DNA from: Gigaspora rosea
Lineage: Eukaryota; Glomeromycota; Glomeromycetes; Diversisporales; Gigasporaceae
Reading direction: 5' to 3'
DNA: 64,000 nt
Assembly: GCA_003550325.1 (NCBI GenBank)
Contig: QKWP01000632.1
Location: 79,795-143,794, forward strand
Shown here: positions 21,351 to 32,960 of the stretch, piece after piece
Numbering within the stretch: position 1 is the first letter of the stretch
Layout of the letters: each line of letters opens with the position of its first letter
Translations under genes and position numbers: made by a program
Notes under the pieces: model-generated
Told to the model about the DNA's origin: nothing
Databases searched by the model: none
What the model saw: only the letters and a program-made list of their open reading frames with translations

Positions 21351-21517
21351 CAGGTCTCATCAAGTCGTTGGTAGTTCTATCTACAAATTTTTCTTTGTGG
21401 ACTCACTCTTTGTTATTAACCTTTTTTTTTTATATATTTATAATTTAGCAAAATCCGAGTTCGCTTTTTGTTGGTTATGGCCTATTTGTGAGAAGGCTTT
21501 TTGTACCCAGGTTCTTC

Positions 21518-21889
21518 TGTCGCAGCCTGTGCGCCTACTAATGAAAGATGTTTCAAGTTGTTGGGTATTTCCTCATGTGCCCCTGCTACGCACATGAGAG
21601 TCGTAACTATCCATAACTTAGTTACGTCCTTTTATATACAAAAGGCTCCTTATATACTTATCATTCGACTCTGGATTAATTATATCATAATTAATCATAT
21701 GATATTTAACTTTACTGCAATTATATAATTAATCATCCGATACTTATCTTTTCTTAATCCCGCATTTTTTTTTTATGCACCATGATCGATTCTTGATTGA
21801 TCACATTACATGCATTAAACTATCGATATGATAAGGCCGTAGATCCTGTTTAGGACAATTTTGCTGTAGAACCGATGTTGGCCATAACA
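21518..21889 (-). repeat. Right LTR
   Basis: TGTCGCAG...CATAACA. It aligns with 16660-17224 and with the solo LTR at 51683-52105. It is the 5' LTR if the element reads on the minus strand; the sequence just inside it (minus strand GAAGAACCTGGGTACAAAAA) is where a primer-binding site would lie, but the tRNA is not identified. Confidence 0.85.
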
Positions 21890-22033
21890 ATGGGTACTAA
21901 TTAATTGATTTACAAATCTGCATAATATATAAATTATAGACCCGATTTAAGGTTAGGGTTAGAGTCAGCTTTGGGATTAGAAGAGGTTATAGTTTATAAT
22001 AAAATTTTGCAAGAAATTTTTTTTTGTTAGAGC

Positions 22034-24410
22034 TAGTGTTTCTATGAACCTGAACTGAACTGAACTTAGGTCAAGTTCAGGTTCAGGTTCAGGTTCAGTA
22101 TTGAATCTGAACCTGAACATTTTTTAAAACATATTCAGGTTCAAGTTCAGTATTGAACTTTTAGAGCTGGTTCAGGTTCAGTTCTGGTTCAGTTCATAAG
22201 TTTATGAATATGTTCAGGTTCAGTCTGGTGTTCATATGAACTAGTAATTCTAGGTTTGGTCCGGGTTTGGTCTGGTCCAGACCAGACTCAAATTCTAAAT
22301 TTTATTATTAAAACTTTATACTAAACTCAAACTCAATTATAAGTTTGGTCGGGCTAGTCAAATTTTGCAAACTAGCTTGAATTTAAATAAAAATATATGT
22401 ATTTTTTGATACTGAACAAGTTTACTTAAAGTGAGAAGTATAAATCAGTTAGTAAAATTTAGAGAATCATAGCATTTTGTATAATTTTATTAATAAAATT
22501 ATACAAATTTCTATGATTCTCTAAATTTTACTAATTGATCATAACTTCTTGCACTAAGTAAACTTGTTAAGCACCAAAAAATACATCAAATCGGCATATT
22601 TTATTTTACTTTTCTTAAAATTTGAAGAAAAGATGCTTAATTTTGGAAAATTTCATCAAAAATTCAAAATTAAGCATCTTTGACGCAAATTTTAAGGAAA
22701 ATAAAATAAAATATACCGATATGATGTATTTTTTGGTGCTAAACAAGTTTACTTAGATCAAGAAGTTATGATCAATTAGTAAAATTTAGAGAATCATAGA
22801 AATTTGTATAATTTTATTAATAAAATTATACAAATTTCTATGATTCTCTAAATTTTACTAATTGATCATAACTTCTTGCACTAAGTAAACTTGTTAAGCA
22901 CCAAAAAATACATCAAATCGGCATATTTTATTTTACTTTTCTTAAAATTTGAAGAAAAGATGCTTAATTTTGGAAATTTTCATCAAAAATTCAAAATTAA
23001 GCATCTTTGACGCAAATTTTAAGGAAAATAAAATAAAATATACCGATATGATGTATTTTTTGGTGCTAAACAAGTTTACTTAGATCAAGAAGTTATGATC
23101 AATTAGTAAAATTTAGAGAATCATAGAAATTTGTATAATTTTATTAATAAAATTATACAAATTTCTATGATTCTCTAAATTTTACTAATTGATCATAACT
23201 TCTTGCACTAAGTAAACTTGTTAAGCACCAAAAAATACATCAAATCGGCATATTTTATTTTACTTTTCTTAAAATTTGAAGAAAAGATGCTTAATTTTGG
23301 AAATTTTCATCAAAAATTCAAAATTAAGCATCTTTGACGCAAATTTTAAGGAAAATAAAATAAAATATACCGATATGATGTATTTTTTGGTGCTAAACAA
23401 GTTTACTTAGATCAAGAAGTTATGATCAATTAGTAAAATTTAGAGAATCATAGAAATTTGTATAATTTTATTAATAAAATTATACAAATTTCTATGATTC
23501 TCTAAATTTTACTAATTGATCATAACTTCTTGCACTAAGTAAACTTGTTAAGCACCAAAAAATACATCAAATCGGCATATTTTATTTTACTTTTCTTAAA
23601 ATTTGAAGAAAAGATGCTTAATTTTGGAAATTTTCATCAAAAATTCAAAATTAAGCATATTTGACGCAAATTTTAAGGAAAATAAAATAAAATATACCGA
23701 TATGATGTATTTTTTGGTGCTAAACAAGTTTACTTAGATCAAGAAGTTATGATCAATTAGTAAAATTTAGAGAATCATAGAAATTTGTATAATTTTATTA
23801 ATAAAATTATACAAATTTCTATGATTCTCTAAATTTTACTAATTGATCATAACTTCTTGATATAAGTAAACTTGTTTAGCACCAAAAAATACATCATATC
23901 GGTATATTTTATTTTATTTTCCTTAAAATTTGCGTCAAAGATGCTTAATTTTGAATTTTTGATAAAAATTTCCAAAATTAAGCATCTTTTCTTCAAATTT
24001 TAAGAAAAGTAAAATAAAATATGCCGATTTGATGTATTTTTTGGTGCTTAACAAGTTTACTTAGTGCAAGAAGTTATGATCAATTAGTAAAATTTAGAGA
24101 ATTATAGAAATTTGTATAATTTTATTAATAAAATTATACAAATTTCTATAATTTTCTAAATTTTACTAATTGTTTCTAACTTTGTGATTTATGTGAACAT
24201 GTGCATATATTATGAACCTGAACATGTTCATGAACCTTGGACTGAACCTGAACTGAACTTTTTTTAAGTTCATGTTCAGGTTCATGTTCAATAATTTTAA
24301 GTTCAGGTTCAGTTCAGTATTGAACTTTTAGAGCATGTTCAGGTTCAGGTTCAGGTTCATTAAACCTGAACCTGAACCTCTATTGAACTGAACTGAACTT
24401 CGGAACCCTA
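22034..24410. mobile_element. hAT-like element with AGGTTCA words
   Basis: The left end is TAGTGTTTC and the right end the complement of TAGGGTTCC; the same TAGGGTTYC ends are seen in the neighbour at 26593-28038. The first about 220 and last about 200 bases are saturated with TTCAGG/GAACCT words on both strands. Between them lies the 327-bp palindrome array (22430-24180). The 8 bases at the left (GTTAGAGC) do not match those at the right (TCTTTGAC), which are the 3' end of a LINE. One flank was therefore probably replaced, and the boundary is less certain than for the other elements. Confidence 0.6.
22430..24180. repeat. Array of alternating inverted 327-bp units
   Basis: Six palindromes centred on ATTTTATTAATAAAAT recur every 327 bp (centres at about 22491, 22818, 23145, 23472, 23800, 24126). 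Between them lie five further inverted centres around TTTTCATCAAAAATTCAAAA. Each unit is thus two arms of about 160 bp facing each other, so the array is a chain of hairpins and reads nearly the same on either strand. Middle copies are almost identical. The last one (23860-24170) has its asymmetric part in the opposite orientation. No coding frame survives. Confidence 0.85.
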
Positions 24411-26340
24411 TCTTTGACGGTCTCGCTAGAGCTTAGCTAGGTTAATTACATAATTTATATCTAAGAAGAAAAATAAACTATCTAATCTATCCACCTAATA
24501 TATAAGCCTAACCTTATTCGGCTGCTTCGAGGAGTGCCCAAATACGACCTGTCACACCAACTTCTGGAAGTTGGGTCTCAATGTCAAAATACTGTCAAGA
24601 ACCATACTAGTAGGATTTCCTACCAGTTTTAATAAAGTTTTGCATTGCAACTAATGTTGCATGGTTTATTTCTAACAATGTAATGTCCCTTTTCCCTTCC
24701 TTCTGTCTCACTATCAAATTAGGAGTTCTTTGTTTCTTATGTTTACTCGATCCTACTCCTACTCCTTTATTAATGTTCCTCTGTACTGGCGGGTTGGCTT
24801 CACCGTTAGTAGACCTACATGATTCTGGTCGTTTTGACTGTTTTATTATCCCTAGTCTTTTTTCCCAATCGATTATTTGATCACACCTTTTTTTCCAGAT
24901 GTCTTCATAAAAATGATTCCAGTACCCCTGGAGGACTGCCATTATAGCAACCTTGGTGTCTCTGTAACTTGGGAAGAATTTGTTGAGCTTGTCTACTACC
25001 TTTTGGCTTATCAGACCTTTGTCCATATTTAACCTAATACCAGCTCTACTATTTATGTCCCTTCCAAATATAATCCTAGAGATTGCAGATAGGTTAATTC
25101 TGCTTTTAGCTTCTGAAGTGAGCGTTTCCAAGCATTTTCTCCTGTGAGTGCTTCAATTCTTTTCCATTTTAACTTGAAGGCGGTACATTTTGTGATATGG
25201 CTCAGTGTTTCAATTTCGCTTTCCTGGCAGAAGATACAGTTTGGCGAGTTGTAGATATTCGGTTTTCGCTTATATAGTACTTCAAGAGTTGGAGCCAAAT
25301 TCATCAGAAATTTAATCTGTGTTAATACCTTTTTGCTTTTGGAAATAGAATTACACCTGGTTCCGAGCTGGATTTTATACCTATCCCAGAAAATTTTCTA
25401 GCAAAAGTTATCTTCTTCATCCTCCACTTTAACTGCTTCGAAGGCTTTTGTTTCACTCCATGTAAAATTTAAGTTCATATTATGTAGTATACTAAGAAAT
25501 TCGCGAGTGGGCATTTTAACCAGAATCCTTTTCTAATATAATGCCCCACATATCAAGGATCTGTTTTCTATAGACACCGTGCTTGTAGCAGAATCTCTGA
25601 TTGCTGTTTTTGCTAGATGATCCGCTCTATCATTCCATACGTTATCACTATGGCCTTTAACCTTTTGCATAATAAGTTCGAGTTGTTTAATCATACATAG
25701 TTCGACAATTTGTGAAACTATCATATAGTTCTTTTTCTTGTACCAACCACTATTGGATACCTGTTTCCAACCCTTTTCAATGCTATTAATTAGGGGCTAG
25801 ACTATCAGTACAAATTGTAACTACACTCCCTTTCGGACAAACCAGAGTGCTGACCAAATTGCTAAAAGTTCTGGTTTGGTTGAAGACGGCCATAGGCTTG
25901 TTTTTCCATAGTATTCGTCTAATGCTATGTTTCTTTTTAGATCTACTAATGCCCAACTAAATTTCATTTGTGCTATATTTGGGTTTGACTCCTCTCTTAT
26001 AACCAAAGAACCATCCATATAAAAAACCAAGTTTTTTCCCTCCTATTCAAAATCCTTAACAAACTATCTATTAAATCTGAGGCTACGTCTAAATTTTTTG
26101 TTCTATTTTTAACTATTTCTACTTCTAATTCCTCTATAGTTTCCAATTCTTGTAGAATCGATTCCGTACCTTCTGTTTCATTAAACTTTATACCTGATCT
26201 TTCAAACATTTCTGGTGATATTAGCAGGTGCCCTGCTTCAACCAACTTTTCTGATAAGGGAAAAACTCTAATTATATTGTGTTTATAAATTCAGCTAACA
26301 CAATTTGGGCTAGCTTTGAGCATGTTTAGTGCACAACACT
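24411..26340 (-). mobile_element. 5'-truncated LINE with RNase H region
   Basis: Minus-strand non-LTR retrotransposon. Its 3' end (about 24411-24600) matches the fragment at 1284-1540. Coding debris upstream contains an RNase H domain and a CCHC-type zinc finger (24607-26245). Nothing recognisable as reverse transcriptase or endonuclease is left beyond 26340. The 3' end directly abuts the hAT-like element at 24410. Confidence 0.7.
24607..26245 (-). pseudogene. LINE polyprotein remnant: RNase H, zinc finger, C-terminus
   Basis: Four minus-strand frames in order. 26245-25997 is an acidic linker. 26030-25821 carries YMDGSL and STKPELLAIWSALW, the first Asp and the Glu of RNase H. 25724-25533 carries KVKGHSDNVWNDRADHLAK, the last Asp of RNase H. 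25304-25053 carries CIFC...HITKC, the zinc finger often found at the C-terminus of such LINEs. 25131-24607 is a basic tail. Stops and frameshifts separate the pieces. RNase H plus a C-terminal finger fits Tad/I/R1-type LINEs; the clade was not determined. The element is dead as it stands. Confidence 0.75.
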
Positions 26341-26592
26341 TACACTTACTGGCCATTCTTGTTGAAGGGTTTAATTTTTTACTATTAAAAGTTAATTTAA
26401 ATTATATAAAATATTAATTAAAACTAAATGCAATCGAATACAATAGTTGTTTTATAATTAATTTATAAAAATATTAAAAATGTTGAAATTTTTGTTGAAA
26501 TTATTGTTGAAATTAAAAAAAATTAAATTAAATTTCACTGCCATCTATATTGATAGTAGACCTGTAGGTCTATTGTATGGATAGGGTCCAGT

Positions 26593-28038
26593 TAGGGTTC
26601 CAAAGTTTGATCCAGGTTTGATTTAAGTTTGATCAAACCCCAAATCAAACCAAACTCAAACTACAAATTTTATAAAGTTTGAGATCAAACCCAAATTCAA
26701 ATAAAAAATAATCAAATTCAAATCAAACCCAAATACTATACTAAGTAGAGTTCTGCAATTTAATTTGATCTTCAAATATTTAAATCAAATATTTGATCAA
26801 ATTCAAATTCAAATTTGACTATATTTGATTTGATCAAATTCAATATGGTCAAATTTGATTTGATTTGACAAATATTTGATTTGATTTGAAAATTACTATT
26901 AAAAATTCAAATTCAAATCAAATTCAAATTCAAATATTTGAATCAAATCAAATTCAAATCAGGGCCAATTTGATTTGATCAAATTCAAATTGATCCAATA
27001 TTTGATTTGATTTGGATTTGAGGAACTCTAATACTAGTTTGATTTGAGTTTGATTTGAAGTTTGCAAACTAGTTTGAGTTTGAATGATATAAATATATTT
27101 TTATATTTTAAACAAGTTACTTAATTGATAATCAGCCTGTCAACTAGAGAGTGATTATAGCCAAAATGTAGCATGCTTCTATTTAAAACTTTTTTCTTAC
27201 TAAGTTAATGATACTTGTCCACTAATTAAAAGTTGTAGTGCTCATCAAGACACATCTAAACAGTAGTTAGATCATGCAAATTGGCCTATGGATAGCGAGA
27301 TATTGTCAAAAAACTATTGGCCGACTATATAAAACTCAGTAACAGATTACATATGAAAATCACTATAGGCAAAATGTACATGCTTCCATCTAAAACTTTT
27401 TCTTACTAAGTTAACGACACATGTCCACTAATTAAAAGTTGTAGAGCTTATTACGACACATCTAACAGTGGTTAGATCATTCAAATTGGCCCAATAGATA
27501 GCAAGATATCATCAAAAAACAATTGGCTAGCTATATAAAATCTCTATGTAAACAATATTTGTTTACATAGAGATTTTATATAGTCAGCCAATCGTTTTTC
27601 AACAATTTCTCACCATCCATTGGGCCAATTTGGATGTTCTAACCACTGTTAGATGCGACTCGATGAGCTCTACAACTTTCAATTAGTGAACATGTGTCGT
27701 TAACTTAGTAAGAAAAAAATTTTATATAGAAGCATGCCACATTTTGCCTATAGTGATTTTTATATGTAATTTGTGTTACATTACACTATGATCACTCTCC
27801 AGTTGACTGGCAGATTATCAATTAAAATATAAAAATATATTTATATTATTCAAACTCAAACTAGTTTGCAAACTTCAAACTCAAATTCAAACCAAACTCA
27901 AATTTAACTAAAAAGTTTGTTTCAAATCAAACTCAAATATTTTTTTTAATTATAGTTTGGGTTTGGGATTGATTTTAAATCAAATCAAACCCAAATCTGA
28001 CCTAAAGTTTGATTTGATCCGGGTTTGTAGAAACCCTA
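26593..28038. mobile_element. 1.4-kb hAT-like element with TTTGATTTG words
   Basis: The ends TAGGGTTCC and the complement of TAGGGTTTC are flanked by the perfect 8-bp duplication GGTCCAGT (26585-26592, 28039-28046). About 500 bases at the left and 200 at the right are built from TTTGATTTG/CAAATCAAA words on both strands. The core (27110-27840) has two direct copies of a roughly 215-bp unit (TTAAAAGTTGTAG, TTAGATCAT, CAAATTGGCC) followed by an inverted copy. No transposase. Confidence 0.9.
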
Positions 28039-28123
28039 GGTCCAGTACCAGTCAATATAAATATAGCAAGTAATACAAATTACCTTTTATTTTCAAGCTA
28101 TCCGAATGTTTATCCTATAGTAT

Positions 28124-28233
28124 TAGAGATGTGATCCGTTATCCGGTTTCATCTGTTTTCATATTAAAATCCACGAATATCTGCGGATTTTAATATAAAA
28201 ACAGATGAAAACGGATAACGGATCACATCTCTA
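28124..28233. mobile_element. 110-bp hAT-like foldback
   Basis: Almost a pure hairpin. The ends TAGAGATGTGATCCGTTATC and the complement are flanked by the perfect 8-bp duplication TATAGTAT (28116-28123, 28234-28241). The loop lies around CCACGAATATCTGCGG. The target phrase TATAGTATACCTGGGT is repeated again downstream at about 28271. Confidence 0.85.
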
Positions 28234-29859
28234 TATAGTATACCTGGGTCTTTATCATTTTAGATCCTATAGTATACCTGGGTTTTTTATCTTTTACAAA
28301 AATCTCAACCTATATTGTAGACCCAGAAATAATACATGGTGGTCCAGTGTTCAAAATTAGTGTTCTCTAAGTTCTCATGAGAACACTGTTTTAAATTTGT
28401 GCACAGTAAAAATTTTTTACTGTTCACTATTAAAATTTTTTTGAGAACAGTAAAATAAAAATAGTGTTCTTATATAAGTAGTAACTAATAACTACATAAT
28501 ATTGTAAAATAAATAAATATAACTAGTTATTATAATTTATTATCAAAATTAGTTGTTAAACTTACATACTAGGGGGTCTTAATGGGACGGGTTGGGTCAG
28601 GTTTGGGCCTGACCCGGGTCTGACCCACTTGGGTCAAAACCTGACCCGGGTCTGACCTGCCTCATATCAAACCCGACCCGGGTCTGACCCACCTCATGCC
28701 AAACCCGACCCAGGTTTGACCCGCCTCATGTCAAACCCGACCCGGGTCTGACCAAACCCAACCCGGGTTGAACCCGGGTCAACAGGTTATATAAAAGGCT
28801 TACAAATTTTATTATGCATTTAAATAAGCCATTCGAGTTATGAATAGTTTTATATATTTTACAACACTTAGGAATATAAAAACATTTTTTAATCTATATC
28901 TGACTAATTCACCATATTTGCATTTTTTTTTGAGTCCCGTAAGTCCTGTGATTATAACACAGTAGTCACTTCGACTTCATGGAATTATTCACCATATTTC
29001 CCTTTTATAGATAAATAAATTTCATAAAATAAACACAGGATGGCTATTTATGTTGTATTCGCGGACTCATGGGACCCAAAAATTACAAAGATTGTTTGAT
29101 CCAAATAAATCAAAGTTTGATATTCTAAGTATTTAAAATAATCTATTCATGAATATTGCTTTTAATTTAATCGGTAAGTTCATTAACCTAAACGTTTAAA
29201 ATAAGCTATTCATAAGATATACTATTTAATCATATTAATGTTGTAAATATAAAGAATTTTTATTAATTTAAGTTAATTCATGACTATTTAAATATTTATT
29301 TATTTGCATCCGGTTAGTTGGGAGCATAAAAATTATTTGCATTTTACATATATTAATACGACTAAATACCCTGGTTAATTATATACAACACACATGTTTG
29401 ATTCAAATAACCGATTAAGAAGTTGTGACCAGACCAATTAAATTACTACTAGTGTACGACCTGTGCCTTTGGCACGTAAGTAGCACGTATAACTATAAAA
29501 TTACTATATGTTGTATAATTTGTAATATTCTCATTTATAAATAAAACAAATCTTAAAATAAAATATGCCATTAAATAGATCGTTTATAAAAATAGAATCC
29601 TTTCGCAAAATAAAATAAAGGGTTTACAATATCAATTTAAAGATTTGCCATCGAGAAATTTAGTAAGCTTTCAAATGCATTATGAAATGAAAATACAGTT
29701 TCAGAATTAAAAAAATAGCAGATTTCAGAAATACAAATAAGAGTATAAAAAATTATATTTATGTATCAAAATTTTGAAACCGGCAAATGAAATGGGAGTG
29801 TTTAGAGACTTCCATTTGATGAAATAAGTAAAATTTTTAGATAAACAAACAAATAAATA

Positions 29860-30330
29860 ATAAAACTTTTGCTCAAATTATTTAATAAACCTTTGCTCAA
29901 TAATTACTTACAGAACCTTTGCTCAAATTACTTATTAAACATTTGCTCAAATTATTTTTTATATAACATACTGAACTTTGCTCAAATTATTTACTAAACT
30001 TTCACTCAAATTACTTACTAAACCTTTGCTCAAATTACTTATTAAGCCTTCGCTTAAATTAATCTTTTATATAACTTGCTGAACCTTTGCTCAAATTACT
30101 TACTAAACATTACTTACTAAACCGCTTAAGTTATTTTTCCAAATAGCTTACTAAACCTTTGCTCAAATTATTCTTTTAGAAAACTTACTAAACCTTTGCT
30201 TAAATTGTTTTTTTGTATTACTTACTAAAACTTTGCTTAAATTATTTTTTTATATAACTTATTAAACTTTCGTTTAAATTATTTTTTATTTAACTTATTA
30301 AATATTTGCTTAGATATTTTTTATATAGCT
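29860..30330. repeat. Minisatellite of TTTGCTCAAATTACTTACTAAACC units
   Basis: About 15 degenerate copies, 20-40 bp apart, of a unit with CTTTGCTCAAATTA, CTTACTAAACC and TTTTTATATAACTT variants. The same unit recurs at about 41300-41540 in the other hAT-like element. No coding meaning is apparent. Confidence 0.7.
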
Positions 30331-30367
30331 TAGCAAATATTACTTTTAAGTTATTTTATATATTAAT

Positions 30368-30619
30368 ATGCCACCAAAAAGAACTTCCAAGCAAACTAAT
30401 AAAGATCAAAAACTTACGATAGTGGTGTTTATAATTATTATAACTAAGCAAAAGAACTTGAAAAATTCACTGGATTTAATTTGTTCTTTCATGTATAGTA
30501 AGTTATCAGTCCAGTTCTATGGCTTGTATTTAACTCCAATAATTCGTCAATTTCTTTTATCCAGAACTTTAGTAATAACCTTATTCATGCTAGCTAAGTA
30601 TTCATTCAAATGTGTTTAA
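30368..30619 (+). pseudogene. ORF relic shared by two hAT-like elements
   Basis: An open frame starting MPPKRTSKQTNKDQ and later KQKNLKNSLDLICSFM. The homologous segment at 41571-41735 begins ATGCTTTCAAAACGAACTTT, lacks about 40 bases and has stops. Both continue with the shared block AATTCGTCAATTTCTTT. The basic start could be the N-terminus of a lost transposase or of another passenger gene; there is too little to tell. An AAACTTACGATAGTGG stretch present only in this copy could be an intron or an insertion. Not likely to be a working gene. Confidence 0.4.
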
Positions 30620-31359
30620 AAGGTTATTTATTTGTTTAATTTGACATTGTCGATATGAAATTTTAAACATGTTAAGCATAAAACGATATTAGAAGCAGTA
30701 TTAATTTTTAGATATGATTTTTTTGCTTAAAATTACTAATTTTGATTGATCGGACAATTATTAAAAGTTTTTTATCAATTTTTGGGGCATCATAACATAA
30801 TATGCATCATAGATCAGAAGTTCACCAATCAGAATGCATGTTTATCTTATCACCCCATAGTTCCTTAATAATAGATATTAACACATTCTGACCCGGGTCT
30901 GACCTAACCCGGGTTTTTTCTGACCCGAGTCTGACCCGACCCGGGTTTTTTCTGACCCAGGTCTGACCCAACCCGGGTTTGATCTGATCCAACCCGACCC
31001 GGGTTGGGTCTGACCCGGGTCGGGTTGGGTCAGACCTGACCCAGCTAAGACCCCTATTACATACTATAGCATGTATGATGCTCTAATGTATTTTCATAAT
31101 ATATAGATGCATTAATAGAATTATGTCAAATTTTTATATTTATCTGGTACCATTTATAGGTAATATTAGAACATTAGATATATAATGTGGAGATAAAAGG
31201 TACATATATTTCAATACATGTACATTATATGATATATTTATTAGTTTTTTTTTTTTTTTAGTGAACATAAATGAGAACATAAACAATAGGTTGAGAACAC
31301 TCATAGCTATTATGTTGTTCTCATGAGAACAGTGTTTGAGTCCAAAATTTTGAACACTG

Positions 31360-31989
31360 GGTGGGTCTACTATCATGGGGGATCTTTTATATGGAAGTTT
31401 ATGGTAACAACACAGATTTATGAATTTTTTGTTTGAATTTTATAAACAAATATTTGCATAATCAAATTAATTATCCAGGTAGCTTTTTTATATACTAAAT
31501 TTTTATAATATATAGATCTTACCTGTAACTTTTGTCTTTGTCTTTTTCTGATATATAGTAATACTCAATATAACAGGCTCTTGGTAGATCAATAATAAGG
31601 TAAAATCTTAACACAACAGATCAAAATTTAGATAATACCATAAAAATAAATTCTGCTTGATATAATAGATTTATTAATAAATTTAATATTTCAGATTTTA
31701 GTAAATTTCTTTATAATTGTCTAAGCAATACATTATATCAAAAGTCACTAAATATTTACTAATTTTTTTTATTTGCATCAAGTTAGTTGATAGTAATTAT
31801 TCATAAATCAAGATAAGGTATTAGTTAATTAAAATATTTCAAGATAAGAATTTATAATTTTTTTTAAGTTGTTTATAAATCAACTGAGGTTTTTAAAATA
31901 GACAATTTATTTTTTAATTTATTTTTATTCTAGACTAATCTTATTTTACTAGTATTATTAAATGTTTTTCTTATTGTTTATCAAATAGT
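31360..31989. other. AT-rich DNA, no feature seen
   Basis: I see no coding frame, no inverted repeat with a readable boundary and no tandem unit here. Confidence 0.5.
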
Positions 31990-32960
31990 TGGAATATTTA
32001 AAAATAATTAATTGCACTATCCATCATATTATCTATCATATATACATCTTTATTATATGCTTATATTTCTCAATTCCAATTTTATAAAGATAACAAGATC
32101 CATCATATGTCTCATCATTGTTGCCTATCATATGTTCATCATTTTTAGCTATAATTCTATAAAGATAACAAGACCCTTCATTATATATTCCAACATTGTC
32201 ACCCATTGTGGGTTTGTCTTTTCTAGCTTCAATTCTATAGAGAGTAAGTAAGATCTCATTTCTCATCGCTTGTTCATCTTTTCATCTTCAATTCAATAAT
32301 GATAATAATAATAATATTATATTTTATTGGTATTACCTATTATAACTTATGCTTTCCATCCTCAACTCCCAACTTTATAAAAATAACAAGATCTATTTCA
32401 TCATCGCCCATCATATGTTCATCATTTTCAGCTCCAATTCCATGAAGATAACAAGTCCTATTGACTTCTACATGATGATCAAGATTTATTACTATATACT
32501 CTATCATCGTTTCTTATTATCTGTTCATCTTTTTATCTTCAATTCCATAATAATAACAATATCCAACATTATATTTTCTATCGGTGTGTTACCTATTATA
32601 TGCCTGCCCTTCTCAACTCCAACTCCATGAGATAACAAAATCCATCATATGTTCAATTATCATCGCCTATTATATATTCATAATTTTCAGCACCGATTCC
32701 ATGACCCATAATTATAAGTTTAATCATCATCGCCTATCATATGTTCGTCCTTTCCAACCTTATTTCCATGAAGAGTAAGGTCTATTATTATATGTTTTAT
32801 TGTCATTTCTCATCATATGTTCTTTTTTAGCTTCGATTCTATGAAAATAACAATACCCATCATTATATGTTCCATTGACATTATCCATTTCCAGTTCCAA
32901 CCCCATGAAAATAACAAATGTCCATTACTATATGTTCTATTGATGTTACCATCTAGTAAG
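31990..32960. repeat. Degenerate minisatellite of about 75-80 bp units
   Basis: Roughly a dozen copies of a unit with CATCATATGTTCATC, TTTTCAGCTCCAATTCCATGA and AGATAACAAGATCCATC. Spacing and order vary, with some units partly deleted. Open frames on both strands (32012-32251, 32036-32266, 32349-32630, 32584-32778, 32817-33071) are by-products of the repeat and are not called. Confidence 0.65.

Larger units (their letters stand above)
16660..21889 (-). mobile_element. LTR element with kinase-fragment interior
   Basis: Direct LTRs at 16660-17224 and 21518-21889 start TGTC and end ACA. The whole is flanked by the perfect 5-bp duplication ATGGG (16655-16659, 21890-21894). With the nested insertions removed, the LTRs are about 375 bp and the interior about 2.1 kb. 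The interior contains no recognisable gag, protease, reverse transcriptase or integrase. What can be read is minus-strand Sel1/protein-kinase gene debris. This is therefore a non-autonomous LTR element that seems to have carried host gene sequence, or a rearranged one. A solo LTR of the same family is at 51683-52105. Confidence 0.8.
28570..31056. mobile_element. 2.5-kb hAT-like element with GGGTC words
   Basis: Inserted in the element above. The ends TAGGGGGTCTTAATGGG and the complement of TAGGGGTCTTAGCTGGG are flanked by the perfect 8-bp duplication TTACATAC (28562-28569, 31057-31064). About 220 bases at the left and 170 at the right consist of GACCCGGGTC-type words. The interior has the TTTGCTCAAATTACTTA minisatellite and an ORF relic at 30368, both also found in the GGCCA-word element at 41161-42123. 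Confidence 0.9.
28345..31359. mobile_element. hAT-like element with GTTCTC words, interrupted by a second element
   Basis: The ends CAGTGTTCAAAATTAGTG and the complement of CAGTGTTCAAAATTTTGG match the intact 520-bp relative at 49749-50268 throughout: GAGAACATAAACAATA, GTGCACAGTAAAAATTTTTT and GAGAACAGTAAAATAAAAAT. The flanking 8-mers TGGTGGTC and GGTGGGTC agree only partly. Removal of the 28570-31056 insert leaves about 520 bp. Confidence 0.8.

Noticed and set aside
24403..24418. 8-bp duplication for the AGGTTCA-word element
   Set aside because: GTTAGAGC on the left does not match TCTTTGAC on the right; the right flank is the LINE 3' end, so no duplication is claimed.
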